From: Lyophyllum atratum
Taxonomy: Eukaryota > Basidiomycota > Agaricomycetes > Agaricales > Lyophyllaceae
Assembly: GCA_014905825.1 (NCBI GenBank)
Contig: JACGCN010000011.1
Coordinates: forward strand, 62,001-126,000
Reading direction: 5' to 3'
DNA: 64,000 nucleotides
Part shown: positions 10,401 to 23,320 of the stretch, one piece after another
Numbering within the stretch: the stretch's first letter is position 1
Layout of the letters: each line of letters begins with the position of its first letter
Notes under the pieces: model-generated
Database searches by the model: none
What the model was told of the DNA's origin: nothing
What the model saw: the letters and a program-made list of their open reading frames with translations, nothing else
Translations under genes and position numbers: made by a program

Positions 10401-13400
10401 TCTGCGTCGACAGAGAAGCTTGTATTGGATCCTTGCTCGTTTCATGCTGTAGGTCCCTCGACAGATTTGCTGAGAATTGGTGGATGAACTGTAGACTCTC
10501 CTCCTTGGCGCCCATCGCCCACATAAACCTGAGCTGAGCATATACAATGTGAGGAGGTGCTTTGGTATGTGTCGCTTGATCCGGAAGATGTTGGTTCTGG
10601 TTGAACCCATAAATATCCGCAACCCTTCAGCATAATGATACGTACCCGTTCAGGTAATAACAACGAGTTCAATGTTTTTTCAGCCAATGGCATGCGATTG
10701 GATTTCCGGCATAGGTTTGCGAAATTGATCCACGCGGCAAGGTCAGTCTGCGGTTCAAGAGCCAGAGTTCTGACTTGTAGGATACGCTGCCAGACATCCA
10801 CGTCCGGTTGGCACCCTCGCAATCTTTGAAATTTATAGATAGGTCGGAAAGCATTTCAAGATGATTTTCTTACCGCTTGATCCAGGTCTCTCTGATAGCT
10901 TTTTGACGCTCAGGTTGATGAGCACGTTGCTTATATAGGACGGCTTCCTCCAATTCCGCAATCATCTGAGCACGGACAAGAGCGCTAAGTGAATATAATG
11001 AGAAATTAAAATTATCATCAGACTACGACAGGAGATACTCACTTGTATGCTCGAGGGTAGCCTTCTCCATTGAAGGATGTTAACTCAGGTCCCAGACGAT
11101 CGCGAGCCTCCACGATCTGGGCCAGCGCTCTAGGGAACTGGTTCTGGTGTACCGACAGAACAGCTTGATAAAACGCGTGATCCGGGGAATCTGCCTTCAT
11201 CGTTGTGACGTAGTCCTCCATTAGATCCCACTCGCGCAATGACCACGCAGCGGCAGCGGCCATCGGGGCGATCTCTTGCTTATAGTCATGATTCACGCCT
11301 GCCCAGGTTTTTTCCACTTGAGCGGATAACTGATTCCATTCACCTAACGCATGCAAGCATCGCATGCGACCCGTTTGGGCATTAAGGTCTTCGGGATCCG
11401 TTTCTGCCTTCTGTTCGTACACGAGCAAGGCCTCTTGCCAATGTCCAAGATGTTCGTACCATTCTTCGTGCTCGGTAACATCGTAGCGTTTGCGTGCCAA
11501 TATTAGGGTGCCCCATGCGGCATCATGCTGTTGTAATCGCGTGTTTATCGAGATCAGTGATTCAAGGATAGCTGGAGAAGACTGTGTAAAGAATTCGAGT
11601 TCCTTGTAGTGCAGTGCCTTCGCGTACGCCACGTACTTCATGGCAGATTCGCCCAAAGTCTTCATGTCTATTGGAAGTGGCCTATCTTTCCGTTCCATAA
11701 AGTCTGCAAGATTCAGCAGGCGAATAACGACCTCGGATGGAGTGGTCGTCGAAGTGATCGCAAACTCGATTGCTCGTACGAGATCTTCCTATGATATAGA
11801 TATCTTAACATCGTAAGAAAGTGAGGAGCGATGGAGCACGCACTTGGTATTGATCATAGAGGTTCGTCCAGCACGACAGGAAAGCCGCATTAAATAGTTC
11901 AGTGGCTAGGGGAGGGTGGATATCAACCAGAATCATACAAGACCGAAGAGCGTTCGATGATGACTCTTTTGTGACCTCGATGATAAGCTCGTGCATCCAG
12001 CCAAGCCAATCTTCGCGAGTGGCTATCCGCGAAGTATTCCATGCTTCCTTGAGATGTTGTTGATTCACCACTAATGGTGTCACCTCAGCTGGTGCCGAGT
12101 ACTCTGGTTCATCGTTCTTTCTAGTTTGGCTGTCCGAATCGTAAGTCTCAATTCGATTAAGTGGAAGCATGCACAAACGGGATGCCTATGTCTACCTCGC
12201 GTGGAAGGTGCTCTTCATTCAACAGTTTCGAAAGCAAGTCGTTATATCTGGCGTGCTGTATGTCTTTCCGACGAAGACTCTGTCATAGGAAGTGAACTTC
12301 AACGCGAAAACTAGAATTGTGATAGCACGCACTTTGCTGATCGTCGGGGTAAATACCACAAAGCCGGAGCCAAGTTGAACCATAAGAGAGCATACTGTAT
12401 CTAAGACGGACACCTGAACTTCATAGTCTGAGGTTTCCAAGACGCGAACAAGAGGGTGGATGATAGGAGATGCGTGATCAGATAAGTTGATCCTCTTCGT
12501 CAATAGCCCGACAGTCTGAACAGCTGTCTTTCTCAACTTGAACCGGAGGGTTCCCGACGCGTCACGTGTCTCAAAAGCTTTCACAATAAGTGGAATGACG
12601 AGGTGGAGATAGTCCTCTAGACTTGTCCCAAATGTCACGAACACGTCTAGAGTCTTCACCTGGAGGGAGATACTCTTCTCATCCAGCTCCCCTTGAAAGC
12701 CTTCTAGAAGGAGAGGTAGAATCGTGGGCAAGAATGGCCTGAACTCGGCATCAAGAGCCTCTCCGAGACTTTCTATCAGGATAACGACTGGCAGCCGAAA
12801 GGCGGCGTTTTCCCATAGATCCGTTACCAGGCTAATAATATCAGGCATAAAGTTTCGGACGTGTTGCTTGACGATGCCAGCGAGGATCGAGAGCTGCTCC
12901 AAGTAGAAACCGAGGCGTAATGTATGACTCCGGATGACGGTCGTGAAGGCGGGAACGACCTGATTATCGCCGTCATTTAGCACCCAATGACACCAGACAG
13001 AAGTTAGGTATTACCTGTGGCAGAAATGCCATACATTTGAGTCCTTGGGTCTTGAAGATCGACATAATTGCTTCGACGACGGTGGAGTGATGAGTTCTCA
13101 GTGATTGATCCTTGAGAAGGTCTATCAGTGCTGTGATGACAACGGTTTGGAAGTAATCGTCGGATGCGGGGGGGTCCGCGTCCTGATTAATCGGGACTAA
13201 ATTGACTGCCGGTGTGGGATCGGCCTCCCGCCCGATCTAGGTTCTCGGTCAGGCCCAATCAACTTCGATATCCAAAACATACCGTATGCGTGTAGGGATC
13301 TCGAGCACCTATGATGCCTAGTACTTTAACAACCTCGCGTCGCACAGATTGGCTAACTTCCGTCCTGAGCATCCGCCCGAGAACCTCCAGAAGCTGCGGA

Positions 13401-16155
13401 TGGTCGAGGATAGGAGTGATGATGTATCCCGTGCTCGAGCACACTTGACCCAAGGTATGCAACGCAGCCTCGCGCACAATGAGCGAGGAGTCTGATAGTC
13501 GGGGTATGATTATTCGCATCAGATTCGGGACGTGAGGTAAAGCCTCCTCTGCGCCAGCATATGTCAGTTCCCCAAGGCACATGAGGATGTTCGCGACGAT
13601 GATAGGGTCGACGTCCTTGGTCTTTTGAAGCATTACTTCGAGCATCGGCACAGCGTAAGGCTTGATCGAGTGTTGTGTCGCTCTGAACAGATGCATCAAT
13701 AATTCTGTGCATTCCTCCCGGTCACGTCTAATCGGTAATGTCAAAGGGCAGTCTGATTGAAAAGAGTATGAAACGTACACGACTGTCGAGTATTCTAGCT
13801 CGGTTAAAAGCCGTATAAAAGCTATCCGGAGCGAAGGCATAACATAGGCTGGGTTGTACTTGACTAGGCGTCTGATCAAGTCAACAGCCGCAACCCGGTT
13901 CTCGAAAACTTCATCATTGAGCGCGATGAATATGAGCCGAACGTTCTCAGCTTGGGCGAGGTACTTGTCAAACCGTTCGTGAAGCGATGAAAGAATGGTG
14001 TGCCTGACGGTAGGGTCTTAAGGTCCCGTCAAGGTCGATCGTTACAGTTTCAGGGGTGCTGCCTCTTACCGGGATCAGCTATCGCTAATGCTAGAAGCCT
14101 GTCGAGCACATCGCTGAGGACCACGAGGGAATGGCTGCTCGACTGGTCACATATAGGGTCATGAACAAAAAGACGACAGCAGGTTTGAGCTGCTGTGCGC
14201 CTGACGTCTGCATTATCGCTGTCCATGTAAGGAAGCGCACACCGCCGTACGAATTCGTTAAGGATGCGTCCTGATTCTGCTGTTAACATGCATACCAACG
14301 GTCATGACAATGGAGTACGTACCGCCGAAATCGAACGATGATAAGGTGGACAGGGCTAATATGACGCGTTCTGGCTTTTCTTCGTGAGGTGTACCCTGCG
14401 ATAAACATGAGAACTTCGGTTCTAGGAAGCTATGGGAAACACAAACATGGATAGTAATTCCATCGCGAGTCAATCCATTCTTCTCGGTAGGGCTGACAGG
14501 GGCACCTAATGGTACATACGGCCCTCCACTCAACATGAAAGAAAGCAGGTTCAGAAGGCGGTCTGAAAGACATTTGAAATCGTAACGGAGATTCTCAACA
14601 GAAAATTACCTAGGATGGCCGTCTGGAGAGGAGGAATAGATCCCACTATTGCAACCAGAGCTCGTCGCAGTGATTCACTCAATTCGCAAGCAAAGATGAG
14701 GTCCAGCTGATCGTGAAGGAGCTTTGTAAGATTGGGACCAAGAGCAGCTGCGAGCAGGCCAATGCATTCGAACATAGACTCCTCTGAAGTAGCGTTTCTC
14801 TGCCTGTCGCAATGTAAGGCCTAAGGTCCAAAGAGAAGAATACACCGTACCTTCGGCCTTCCAAGCCTTCCTTGATATACTTCATGATTGACTCAAGATA
14901 GGGCTTGATCTCACCACCGACAGCGGTGGCCGTACGTCCAATGGCAATGAAAGCTGGGGCCCAACTGGTTAAATGGTTATCAAACTCGTGATCATCAATT
15001 GTCCTTACCATAGCCTCCCTCCTTTGGTTTTTCTAACTGCGTCAAGAGGTGAGCCATAGCCTTGTGTAGGAAATGTTCGGTAAATGTTTGGCTGTCGTAA
15101 ACGGCGAGCTCAGGAATCAAGGCGATTACGGTCGTTCGAATAAGCAGGTCCCGATGAGACTTGTATCTCAAGATTTGATCAGCTGTATCTATAAACGTCG
15201 CGCGCAGTAACTGACACTTTGAATGAGAGTTATGATCATGAAGAGAGAACCACCACGCGTACCATTCCCGCGTGACGTAGCAGTGCGCGATATGTGAGCA
15301 GAGAACCATGAACGACCTCCGGTTGAGTTTGCTTCAAACCCATCTGCGCATCGTCAAGAATCTTGATCAGGTAGGGACTGTGTATCTGACGATCTCTCTC
15401 CATTGCAATTGCCAAACAAGCGCCAAGCAATCCGGCGGCTTCTTCTCTCACGACGACCCGGTGGTCGCGTAAGGGGACTAGGATATGGTCCATGACGGCG
15501 GTTATATGGGAATGGAAGTAGGCGGGGCTGTTATGCGCAAGCTCCTTCAGAATCAACACACCCACATATTTCGAGCGCTCCTGGTTATTGGCTTGGATCA
15601 TTTCTAGTGCTGCGGGAACTTCCTTGTCCATAAAGCTTTCTCCAAACGTGGTCCCTGCGCTTTCTGCGATGCGTCCAAGCGTTTCGGATGCCTCGAGCAT
15701 GATATCGCCATCGTGATTATGAAGAAGATGCTTGACGTAGTTCCAGAAACGAAAAAGGTTTCTTCTCGGATCCATGTGTACTTCTCCCTGTACATCGAGC
15801 AAATGTCCTATCACAGAATAAGACCAATCCCAACCGCGATACAACGAAAGCTCTCACTGATCGCAAGAAGACCACCAAACGCTTCGGCGCTATCATGACT
15901 ATGCGTAAGTTCGAACAGCTTGTGGTTAATTTTATCGTCCCATAGCTTCCTAGCAGCATCCGACGACATTCCGGTGATAGTGGCTGACACCTAGATAAAC
16001 CATAGTTGGCGTAAAATTACGAGATATTCCAAAAGACAGGTTACATAGCGCTGTAGATCCACAGCAGCTTGCAGTTGGACATCCGGATGCTTGTTCTTGA
16101 GACTCTGGAATATGTGCTCCGCTTGCGACGCCTGGTAGCCATCCCCAGATGCCAT
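7476..16155 (-). CDS. TOR: TOR serine/threonine kinase (PIKK family)
   Basis: This is target-of-rapamycin kinase, the catalytic core of TORC1/TORC2, which couples nutrients to growth. It has many introns, and blocks stay in frame wherever I joined them. The start ATG is at 16155 ([20 protein letters not shown]), about 20 codons downstream of an upstream in-frame region that has no Met. HEAT repeats fill about 16.1-12.2 kb ([25 protein letters not shown]). The FAT region is about 12.2-9.6 kb ([34 protein letters not shown]). The FRB domain is about 9.54-9.22 kb ([17 protein letters not shown], then an intron at 9345-9393, then [15 protein letters not shown]). The Ser contacted in rapamycin resistance and the Trp are kept. 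The kinase domain is about 9.0-8.04 kb ([23 protein letters not shown] near 8277-8294, HIDFGD near 8228-8245). The last exons 7733-7650 and 7597-7476 end in the FATC signature NGWCAYW. All key residues are present, so it looks functional. Confidence 0.93.
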
Positions 16156-16404
16156 GAGTTGGTCGGCGCCGATGTGCTGCAAGTTGACCTTGCGGCGGTG
16201 AATCAAGTCTCTGAGATACTTAGAACAGCAGGCATTGGCGCTTTAAAGTTCCACACGGTCATCGACCCCGACGTCCACGTCTTGCTGATACCGGCAGGGG
16301 TGCATATGGGGATGCGATGGCGGTCCAGCCGAGGTTGTCACAGACCAAGATCAAGCATCGTGACTTGTTGATCCACTGACCCTAACCCTTTTCTCTTCTT
16401 TCCC

Positions 16405-16788
16405 ATGACACCAGGCCGTCGTTCCGCCGCAGCGCCCGCTGCTTTCCGTCTTTCGACTCTTTTTTATCCTGTTACGCCCCCACCCGTGAACGTCTCTACG
16501 CCCTACGATACCTTGACTCAGCAGCTGCGGGTGACAACTTTCTGGTCACCACTTCGCCTTTATGCCATTAACGCGAGCTCAAAACAGTACAACCAAGCCA
16601 TCCTCGGACGATGACAAGAACCCTTCGTCTCCGAGTTCCCCCTCCGCATCTACACTTCCATGTATTGCGGGCAAATCTCCCTTACTGGCTACGTCTGTCG
16701 CATGAACCTTGCGCCATCGGATATCAACGTCTTTGAAAACATGACGGTCGGGGCGGGCGATGAAGCAAGCGGCGACGTGTGGATGTAG
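16405..16788 (+). pseudogene. Unrecognised reading frame with one internal stop
   Basis: From ATG 16405 one frame runs 69 codons to a TGA (16612-16614). It then stays open for about 58 more codons in the same frame, to a TAG near 16788. The distal part looks protein-like (VSEFPLRIYTSMYCGQISLT, GYVCRMNLAPSDINVFENMT). I do not recognise it. It could be a decayed gene, or a gene with a small intron over the TGA: GT near 16587 to AG near 16635 would fit in length but breaks the distal frame. It sits head-to-head with TOR, 249 bp away, so the two may share a promoter region. Confidence 0.35.
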
Positions 16789-17153
16789 TTAGACAGTAGA
16801 ACGAACGCGATAGGTGCATTTATTACGAGGGGCTCGCGAATCCGCCTGAGGTATGATGCGGACGGTCGCTTTGGTCACCATTGATCAAATTCTGTGATTC
16901 GACAGCGATGACGCCCGTAGTATTTTTCTGAGATTCGCTTCGTACCTTTTTACGCAGATGTTTTCGGAATAGCAATTGGAGGTAAGCCGCTCGGTCGAAT
17001 GCCAATGTCGTAGATATGGCTTCGCCCAGAACTTGCAAGGAATGTAACTCGTTTCGTTTACTTAAGCTTACGCCTTACCAATTGATTTGTCCTTGCACTT
17101 GACCACCGACCCGGCCGCGTTCCATTTACTTCGATAGGAACTCATGGCTGCTC

Positions 17154-17603
17154 TCACCCAGATAGATCAACATCATTTCTATGCAAGTATAGGTATGAGT
17201 CGAAACGCGTAATGGATATCCATGACATCAGGGAACGTTCGCAGTCGCCCAGGTCCAAGTCGTCGTCGATGACTGGGTCGAGACCGCGAGCGCAACATTC
17301 GACAACGACAAGCGCTGCGTAACAATCGCCAAAAAGTCCAGGTGTAATACTGGACCACAACCGCGTTGCCCATCCGAGAGTTTCAAGTATCCCGCATGGG
17401 CCAACTGTCGGATGAAGCCAACGCATTTTGGGTGACGATTCCTGGCCGATATGAAAGACTATACCATCGGATAAGTGGGTGAGAATATTGCCCGAGAATA
17501 CGGACTTACGAGTGGATGCGCAGAGCAGCACGATGAACACGACGGCTACGCTCTTCGTGGGCACGTAGCCGTAGGCGGTTACTATGCCTGTGGTTGTGTC
17601 CAT
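17154..17603 (-). pseudogene. RTA1-like membrane protein relic
   Basis: ATG 17603 starts VTAYGYVPTKSVAVVFIVLL. A 51-nt intron (GTAAGT..TATAG) follows, then LFHIGQE..MRWLHPTVGPCGILETLGWATRLWSSIT. This is the N-terminal signature of the fungal RTA1 / lipid-translocating exporter family: YGYVPS, TM1, H-G, a membrane-spanning PTV..G..E..GW.R segment. After LWSSIT the expected third and later membrane helices are gone. The frame continues as low-hydrophobicity sequence, while an alternative frame shows RRLGPG-like remnants, so frameshifts are likely. Full-length members are about 280-350 aa with seven membrane segments; here only about 60 residues are recognisable. Confidence 0.55.
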
Positions 17604-19356
17604 GTCAAAAGAAGAAATTCCGGTTAGTCAAGAGTGCATGAATTAGGAAAGGGGGCGTATATAGGCAGCGCTGCCTGAGAATGCTGATTAGGATTAAAAA
17701 AAGAGCGAAAATTTAGTAAGACGGTACGAAGGGGGAAGGAGGGGAGGTAGGAGGAACCGTTGATGTTCAGAAAGCCTCGCTGTTCCTTATATCAAGGTAT
17801 ATTGATGAGGCATGATTCCCTGCTGTCGTTGTCGCTATCAGACCATCAATGTCAACGAAGGAAAATGTAAACTTACCTTGTCTCACAGGAATAGTGCTTG
17901 CGGCCAGGAACCCACGTTGAGTACGTAGAACAGGGGGCCAGATATTGAAATCGCGAGCGGCGCCCCAGGTTGCAGGTCGAAGGAATGAGCTGGACACGTA
18001 GTCAAGCTCGTCGCACCAGAGCTGACGTTCCTTCAATCGCTGAGGTAGCGGGATGGTGCATTCAGTGGTGGTACATTAATTCACTCTGTCGCGTCGGATT
18101 GTTAGTACGAGCCTTCTGTTAGCATTTGATGACAAGTCGTATTTGATACTTACTTCGAGCAGGCTCCATTGCCACTCCGGAGGGCCTGCGCTTAGCCTGG
18201 GAGCCGCTCACCTCCGAAAGTTGACAAATCTTTCGCGTTTAGGGTCGACATAGGCATTCGCGACGCGTGGGCAGGTTAGGCGCCACAAGGGGTACGATGT
18301 CCATTCCCTTGAGTCTGGCGCGGCAATGCCCATGGCTCGACACGTTGACGGGAGTTATGATCGATATCGCCCGATTCCTGCTCCTCGTCATTCGATCCAA
18401 TACAAAGCTTGTCCAATCGTGGTCTCCATCGCTGATTGACAATGACGAACACCGCTTACATTTCTCCGTTAGTGCCTCGGCGCTAAGATCCCCTTGCTAC
18501 TTACCCTTTGACAATTAGCATGTCGAACGCTACATAGGATCAAGCCTGTGATTCGTGATCAAAGGGTCAGTCACAGATAGCTCCATTACGGTTACCACAG
18601 ACGTTTTGTGAATGCAACCGTCTTAGGCCGTTTAGCTGAGCTCGCTGAGGTGGCGCTGCCAATTTAACAAAACACAATAATAGATGAAGTCAGAACGAAG
18701 GGAAAACAAGCTTTACCCAGGGTTCACACGCATTCATATCCTAGAGAGGCTCCAGCCAAGCACATGACAACACATGGGCCGTTCCTATCGGAACTGCGGC
18801 GCGAGTCCCTTTCTATTCAACCACCACCGGTTTACGGTGCGGAACGCAAAACATCACCTTCTATGGCTAGTCTCGCACTGGAAACTTGTTCTTAGAAGAA
18901 AACATAGGCCTAGGTCTTCGCCATGCTATCTGTGACAGGCTAAGGTATAGGGCCAAGCGCATTACGCTGACCGCCGACCGGTTACTAGAGTCCAGCCCAT
19001 CCCAGCACATCGTGTTGTTGCATGCCACGGGCCGCTCTATCTTCAATATGCTACTCCACTAATCATGCGAACACAATGATTGGTGGTGGATATGAGTTTG
19101 TTTCCGCACCCTTGTTCCGGGACCCTGGTTGCGGGCACTCGCTTTCTTAAGTGAAAACCGGCCAACGTACAGCTCTGTACGCCGCTATTCTTCTATATTC
19201 CCGTTTAACCGCATTGGCTTTATGATAAATAGACTCAGACCAGCCTTCTTGTTTATATCAGGGCCCCGTTGCCACTTCGCCCCCTTCACTTGGACTTACA
19301 CCGCTTCTAGTTCCGTCAACTAGTTCATCTACCACCCACCAGACCGTCTGTACACC
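17604..19356. other. No supported gene
   Basis: About 1.75 kb where only short unrelated reading frames occur on both strands, for example 17767-18036 minus and 19129-19323 plus. I recognise none of them. No repeats or RNA genes were seen. It looks like decayed intergenic DNA. Confidence 0.4.
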
Positions 19357-20083
19357 ATGCCGATTCATTTGCCCGACGCGCACAAGTATCGTCCCGAGGT
19401 AAGCCTCCAATTCGTTATCATGCCATCTAGCATGCAGATTCATCAGCGAACAGGAGAAAGAGAAGGTTATCGCAGTCTTCAAGAATCACGACCGCCAGAA
19501 GCGTTACGACTTCCTCGATATCACCACGGGAGTCAACCAAGGCATAGACATTGTACGTCGGCTTCTCGTTCTCACAGTCTGTGGCACCCTTGTCATATCT
19601 TCAATGCAGACCTACTGGAAGGATGCCTACAGTATCAAAACCGTCAATGGCCACGAAGACACCTTCTGTCCCGGCCTGCTCTATCCACGTTCCCTCACCG
19701 TGGATGAGGTTTGGTCGCGTATCGCCGAGAGACTTGGCGCGTACGTCTTTGCGACACCGCCGAACTGGCGCCCTGACCCGGAGGAGGAGGACGACAGCGA
19801 TCAATATGGACACCCTGCGAGACCTCGGAAGAATGAGCTGGAAGATTGGCGTTACAGACGGGAGTATGACAGGATTAGAGACGCGGACGGAGATTTGGAG
19901 AGGGTGAGGGAGCAGGAGCGCTGCGCAATGTGTGCGGACCGGCGGACATACTGGGCAGTGTCACCGCCGGTGTTCCTATCCCGTCATTCGCGCAGATGGC
20001 ACGTTCATGTCGATTGTCTGCAGCATTTCATGCCGCGTCACCAGTTTGGGCTCAAGCCTGTCGAGGTGGTTGAGTATGTTTAG
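19357..20083 (+). CDS. Uncharacterised 202-aa protein with CxxC
   Basis: Proposed exons are 19357-19385, 19447-19552 and 19610-20083, 202 aa plus TAG. Exons 2 and 3 are well supported (EKVIAVFKNHDRQKRYDFLD, then TYWKDAYSIKTVNGHEDTFC after a GTACGT..TGCAG intron). The first donor is less sure. The obvious GTAAGC at 19399 gives the wrong phase, so I chose GTATCG at 19386. The C-terminal half is rich in Arg/Asp/Glu, carries RCAMCADRRTYWAVSPPVF and ends in an aromatic/His-rich segment (WHVHVDCLQHFMPRHQFG). Cys and His spacing could bind a metal, but I recognise no family. Confidence 0.6.
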
Positions 20084-20361
20084 GTATCTAGGTGCTCGGA
20101 AGTCTGTCCTTGGTGTGCGAGCATGCGTAATAGATGAATGGGAGGGAGGTGCGGATACTAATTGACATATCGGAGTAGTATACATGTTTAATATTGTACA
20201 ACACGTTCACTGTGTAATGCAGTCCGATCTTGGACCCGTGTGAGAGATGTAAGTGAAGGCTATTGCAACGGGTGTCATCCAGTATCCGAGACAGGTCCAT
20301 GTTAAAAAAAAAGAAGTGATGAAACCATCAATACCTTTTGCACTTTGGGCGCGAATAGATC

Positions 20362-22048
20362 TCATCTCGCTGCACCACCGGTATATTCATAGTAGCCGCT
20401 CACACCTACACCAGCACTTCCCCCATTCTTTCCCATCAGACGACGAGGATGTCCACGGAGGCTTTCCTTCGGATACTCGCATGGGATCTGGCGGCGTCTG
20501 CATTGGCTCCAAGACGAAACCACGTGGATGTCAGCGACACGAGGCTAGACTCGATGAATGGGAAGACCGTACTTGCATGTTTGGTCTTCATTTTCCTCAG
20601 CTGGTCTTCCACATGCGATCTTCCGCTCGCGACAGGACAAGCACGCGAGGATTGGCCGGCGCTTCGTCTCCGAGTAGTTTTTCGTCGTTTCGGGAAACGA
20701 TATCGCCCGGAAACGCGAGGTGTAGGTAGCTCCGCTTGGCGCAGGAGCTCCGGAAGCAAAGAAGGCGGGCGGAGAGCGGCTTCTCGAGGAAGACCGTATA
20801 GAAGGGAGCAACTCGTAAGGTGCATTGCTGGCAGGCGCCCAACCGCGGACGGAAAGCATTGAAGGAGTAGGGGGGCAGTATTGAAGTGGGGGCGGCGGTA
20901 TGGTCGTATCTTCCAGAGAGGAGCGGTTGTAGTGGCCTGGTCGACTTGTAGGTCGCTGGGGCTGGCGATCCGACGTCCGTAATACTCCTTGGGTCTGGTC
21001 ATGATGCTTTAACTCGGACGGAAATGGCTGGGTCATGATCATGTTCGAGTCATTCTGAGGGGTCTGGGTGGCACTGGACAGGAATTCGACATTGGCCGAT
21101 AGCTCGGAATACGAGGAGTGCGATTGAGGCTGTGATGCATCTTGAAATAATGTAGCGCTTGGGGAATGCGTGTTTGCAAAGGTAACGCTAGGACTGGACT
21201 CATGAACAGCACTCCAGCGGCTGGGAAATTCATTGAACAGTCCTGAATTGGTTGAAAAGGTCTCATACGAAGCGTCGAAAGGCGTATTAGCTTCAACCTC
21301 GATGTCCTTTTGGAAGGCTCAGTATCAAAGGAGCATTCAATTAAAGCAGGACAAGGGACTCACGTTCTGTACATAGTATCCCAGCGGTACCGACGCCCTT
21401 TCATCCATGTAGAAGTCGTCATCATCAATTAAAACACCTGAACCAACGTCCGGCACATTCGGGACGAAGCTATCCGAGCCTCTTGTTCGGGCATAGTGGT
21501 CATCGCTGTCATCGGGCAGGGTCGCTTCGGTCCAGCCGACGTTGTTATAGTGGCGCTGGCTCTGCAGGTCAAACGCCCCGGTGAATTGCGGGTTCTGGGC
21601 CCACATTGTATCGGGACGGTGGACTGGGCCTCGCTCAATGGACCTTATGGATGTGCGATGGGAGTCTGGAATGAAAGGCTGGTGGGAGCAAACGGTCATG
21701 AGCGATCGAACGCAGGAACAGGGGACGGACGCGTACTCGTGACCATCCCGGGTCGCTTGAAAATGAGGTGGGTATATGTGTAGGTTGTTGCGCATTCTGG
21801 GCGTGTTGCTCGTACGGGTTATTGTGCTGTGTTTCGTGAGGGACTCTTTGCTGCCATGGATCATGCGTGGAGTGATGATGTGGAGGGCCGTTGTAGTACA
21901 CGGACGGAGTGCTTTCTTCCTGGAAGTCAAGTTGGGAGGGAAATAAGCGGAGATTCAGGTCGTTGTCGGAAAAGACGGGGGGATTCGAGAGCTCCGTAGC
22001 ATCGTAGCCAGCATAGAGCGCATAGGGATATCTGGTGGAATCGTCCAT
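20362..22048 (-). CDS. Zn2Cys6 transcription factor, C-terminal zinc cluster, 487 aa
   Basis: Exons on the minus strand are 22048-21744, 21643-21364, 21306-20573 and 20506-20362. All phases agree, giving 487 aa plus TGA. Residues 1-400 are disordered (Pro/Ser/Asn/Gln/Tyr-rich: VYYNGPPHHHSTHDP, DDDDFYMDERA) and would suit an activation region. The zinc cluster is near residues 415-455: ACLSCRERKIACGRP, an acidic spacer, TCNQCRRRQIPCEYP. The six cysteines are split by the last intron. Such clusters bind DNA in fungal regulators, usually from the N-terminus, so the C-terminal position is notable. It is followed only by ESLRGHPRR and a short tail. The last intron ends in GAG and two others in AAG. 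The target genes cannot be read from the window. Confidence 0.85.
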
Positions 22049-22570
22049 CGAGGACCGCGATCGAGGTCAAGGAACAGGCGGGCTTAGAGGGCAATGGAGA
22101 CTCTGGGGTAGCGGGGGTAAGTCATAAAGTAAAGTAAACGCGAATACCACAAGTTTGCGTCGTGAAGTTGAACGTACGGTGATCCTTTATACAGCACAGC
22201 TGTGTCTATCTTCATTGACGCTTCGTATTGCAGAAGACGAAGGCTAACATCCATCTTGATGAGTAGCGAGAGATATAAAAGCGTGGACCTACAACCCAAA
22301 TTAGTAATGTTACTGTAAAACTTGCACTTTGTCGATCCGCCATGGCGATGGGAGTACATTGTGAATGTTGGACCGAGGAGGCGCCTTGTTGTTGAGGCTG
22401 GTGGCGGCGGTATCAAGTCTGTAGCATCGCGTCAGCAGGGATCTTTGGTCCCTGATGTTTTCTCGAGAAGACGATGGACTCAGAATCACGCCGATCAGTC
22501 CGGGAGTTTGCCGGGAGGGAGAACTGCCATTCTGGGACCATCACGTTCAGCATGAGGCGCAGCCAAACGG

Positions 22571-23320
22571 TTACAGCCGTTTGCGGAACTTAGGGCGCGG
22601 GCCGAAATTTCTCACAGTTCGTCATTTTTGAACACGAATCTTCCGTGGCCTGTAGCTCACTCAGTTTCCCTCGGATTGCTCTCAATTTTATTCCATTCGA
22701 CTCAGCGTAAAATTCTGCAGGTGCACGTAGTGAGAAAGTAGTAGATTATGAATTTGATTTTTTTAGTAGCATGAGGAGCCTCTAGGAGCATCCGCGAGAC
22801 ACTGCAACCTCACGAGGGCCTCTAAAGTCATGAGCCTTGGATACAGCATATGTAGGATATTATTACAGATGCCTACTTGGTTACTTTGAGGCAGGGGGCA
22901 GCGTAACGGCAATGGTAGCCACATCTTCTTGACGGGCCGTGAGAATTTACATCTCGCCCAGGAGACAACAGTGGTGTTGCCAGTACATTACCTTTTGCCT
23001 CGAAATAAATACACAGGCACCTGCAGAAATGCCTTATATACCCTGTATTCAAGCCTCGTAATCGTAGAGTCCCTCATGGGGTTGCAGTCTTTCACCGATG
23101 CGCCCAAAGGCGACCTCATGCTACCGAGTACATGATCTCATTTTTTCGCTGATTTTTTGATACGTGCACCCGCGGAAACATTCGCTCAGTCGAACGGTAT
23201 ACAATTTAGAATGATCTGAGAAAAACTGAATGAGGCATGGGCGACGGAAGATTCATGTTCAGAAATGGCTGGGTTGTGAGAAATTTCGGCTCGCGCCCTA
23301 AGTTCCGCAAACGGCTGTAA
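22571..23320. mobile_element. TIR element with ~130-bp inverted repeats (MULE/MITE-like)
   Basis: The left arm (about 22571-22704) and right arm (about 23190-23320) are inverted copies. The outer 29 bp are identical: both start TTACAGCCGTTTGCGGAACT reading inward, and the inner parts have diverged. The 750-bp unit has no transposase. Long inverted repeats fit Mutator-like or fold-back non-autonomous elements. I see no clear target-site duplication, so the insertion is probably old. Confidence 0.75.

Noticed and set aside
20449..20862. 137-codon plus-strand frame
   Set aside because: It is antisense to the zinc-cluster exon, whose six cysteines are unmistakable.
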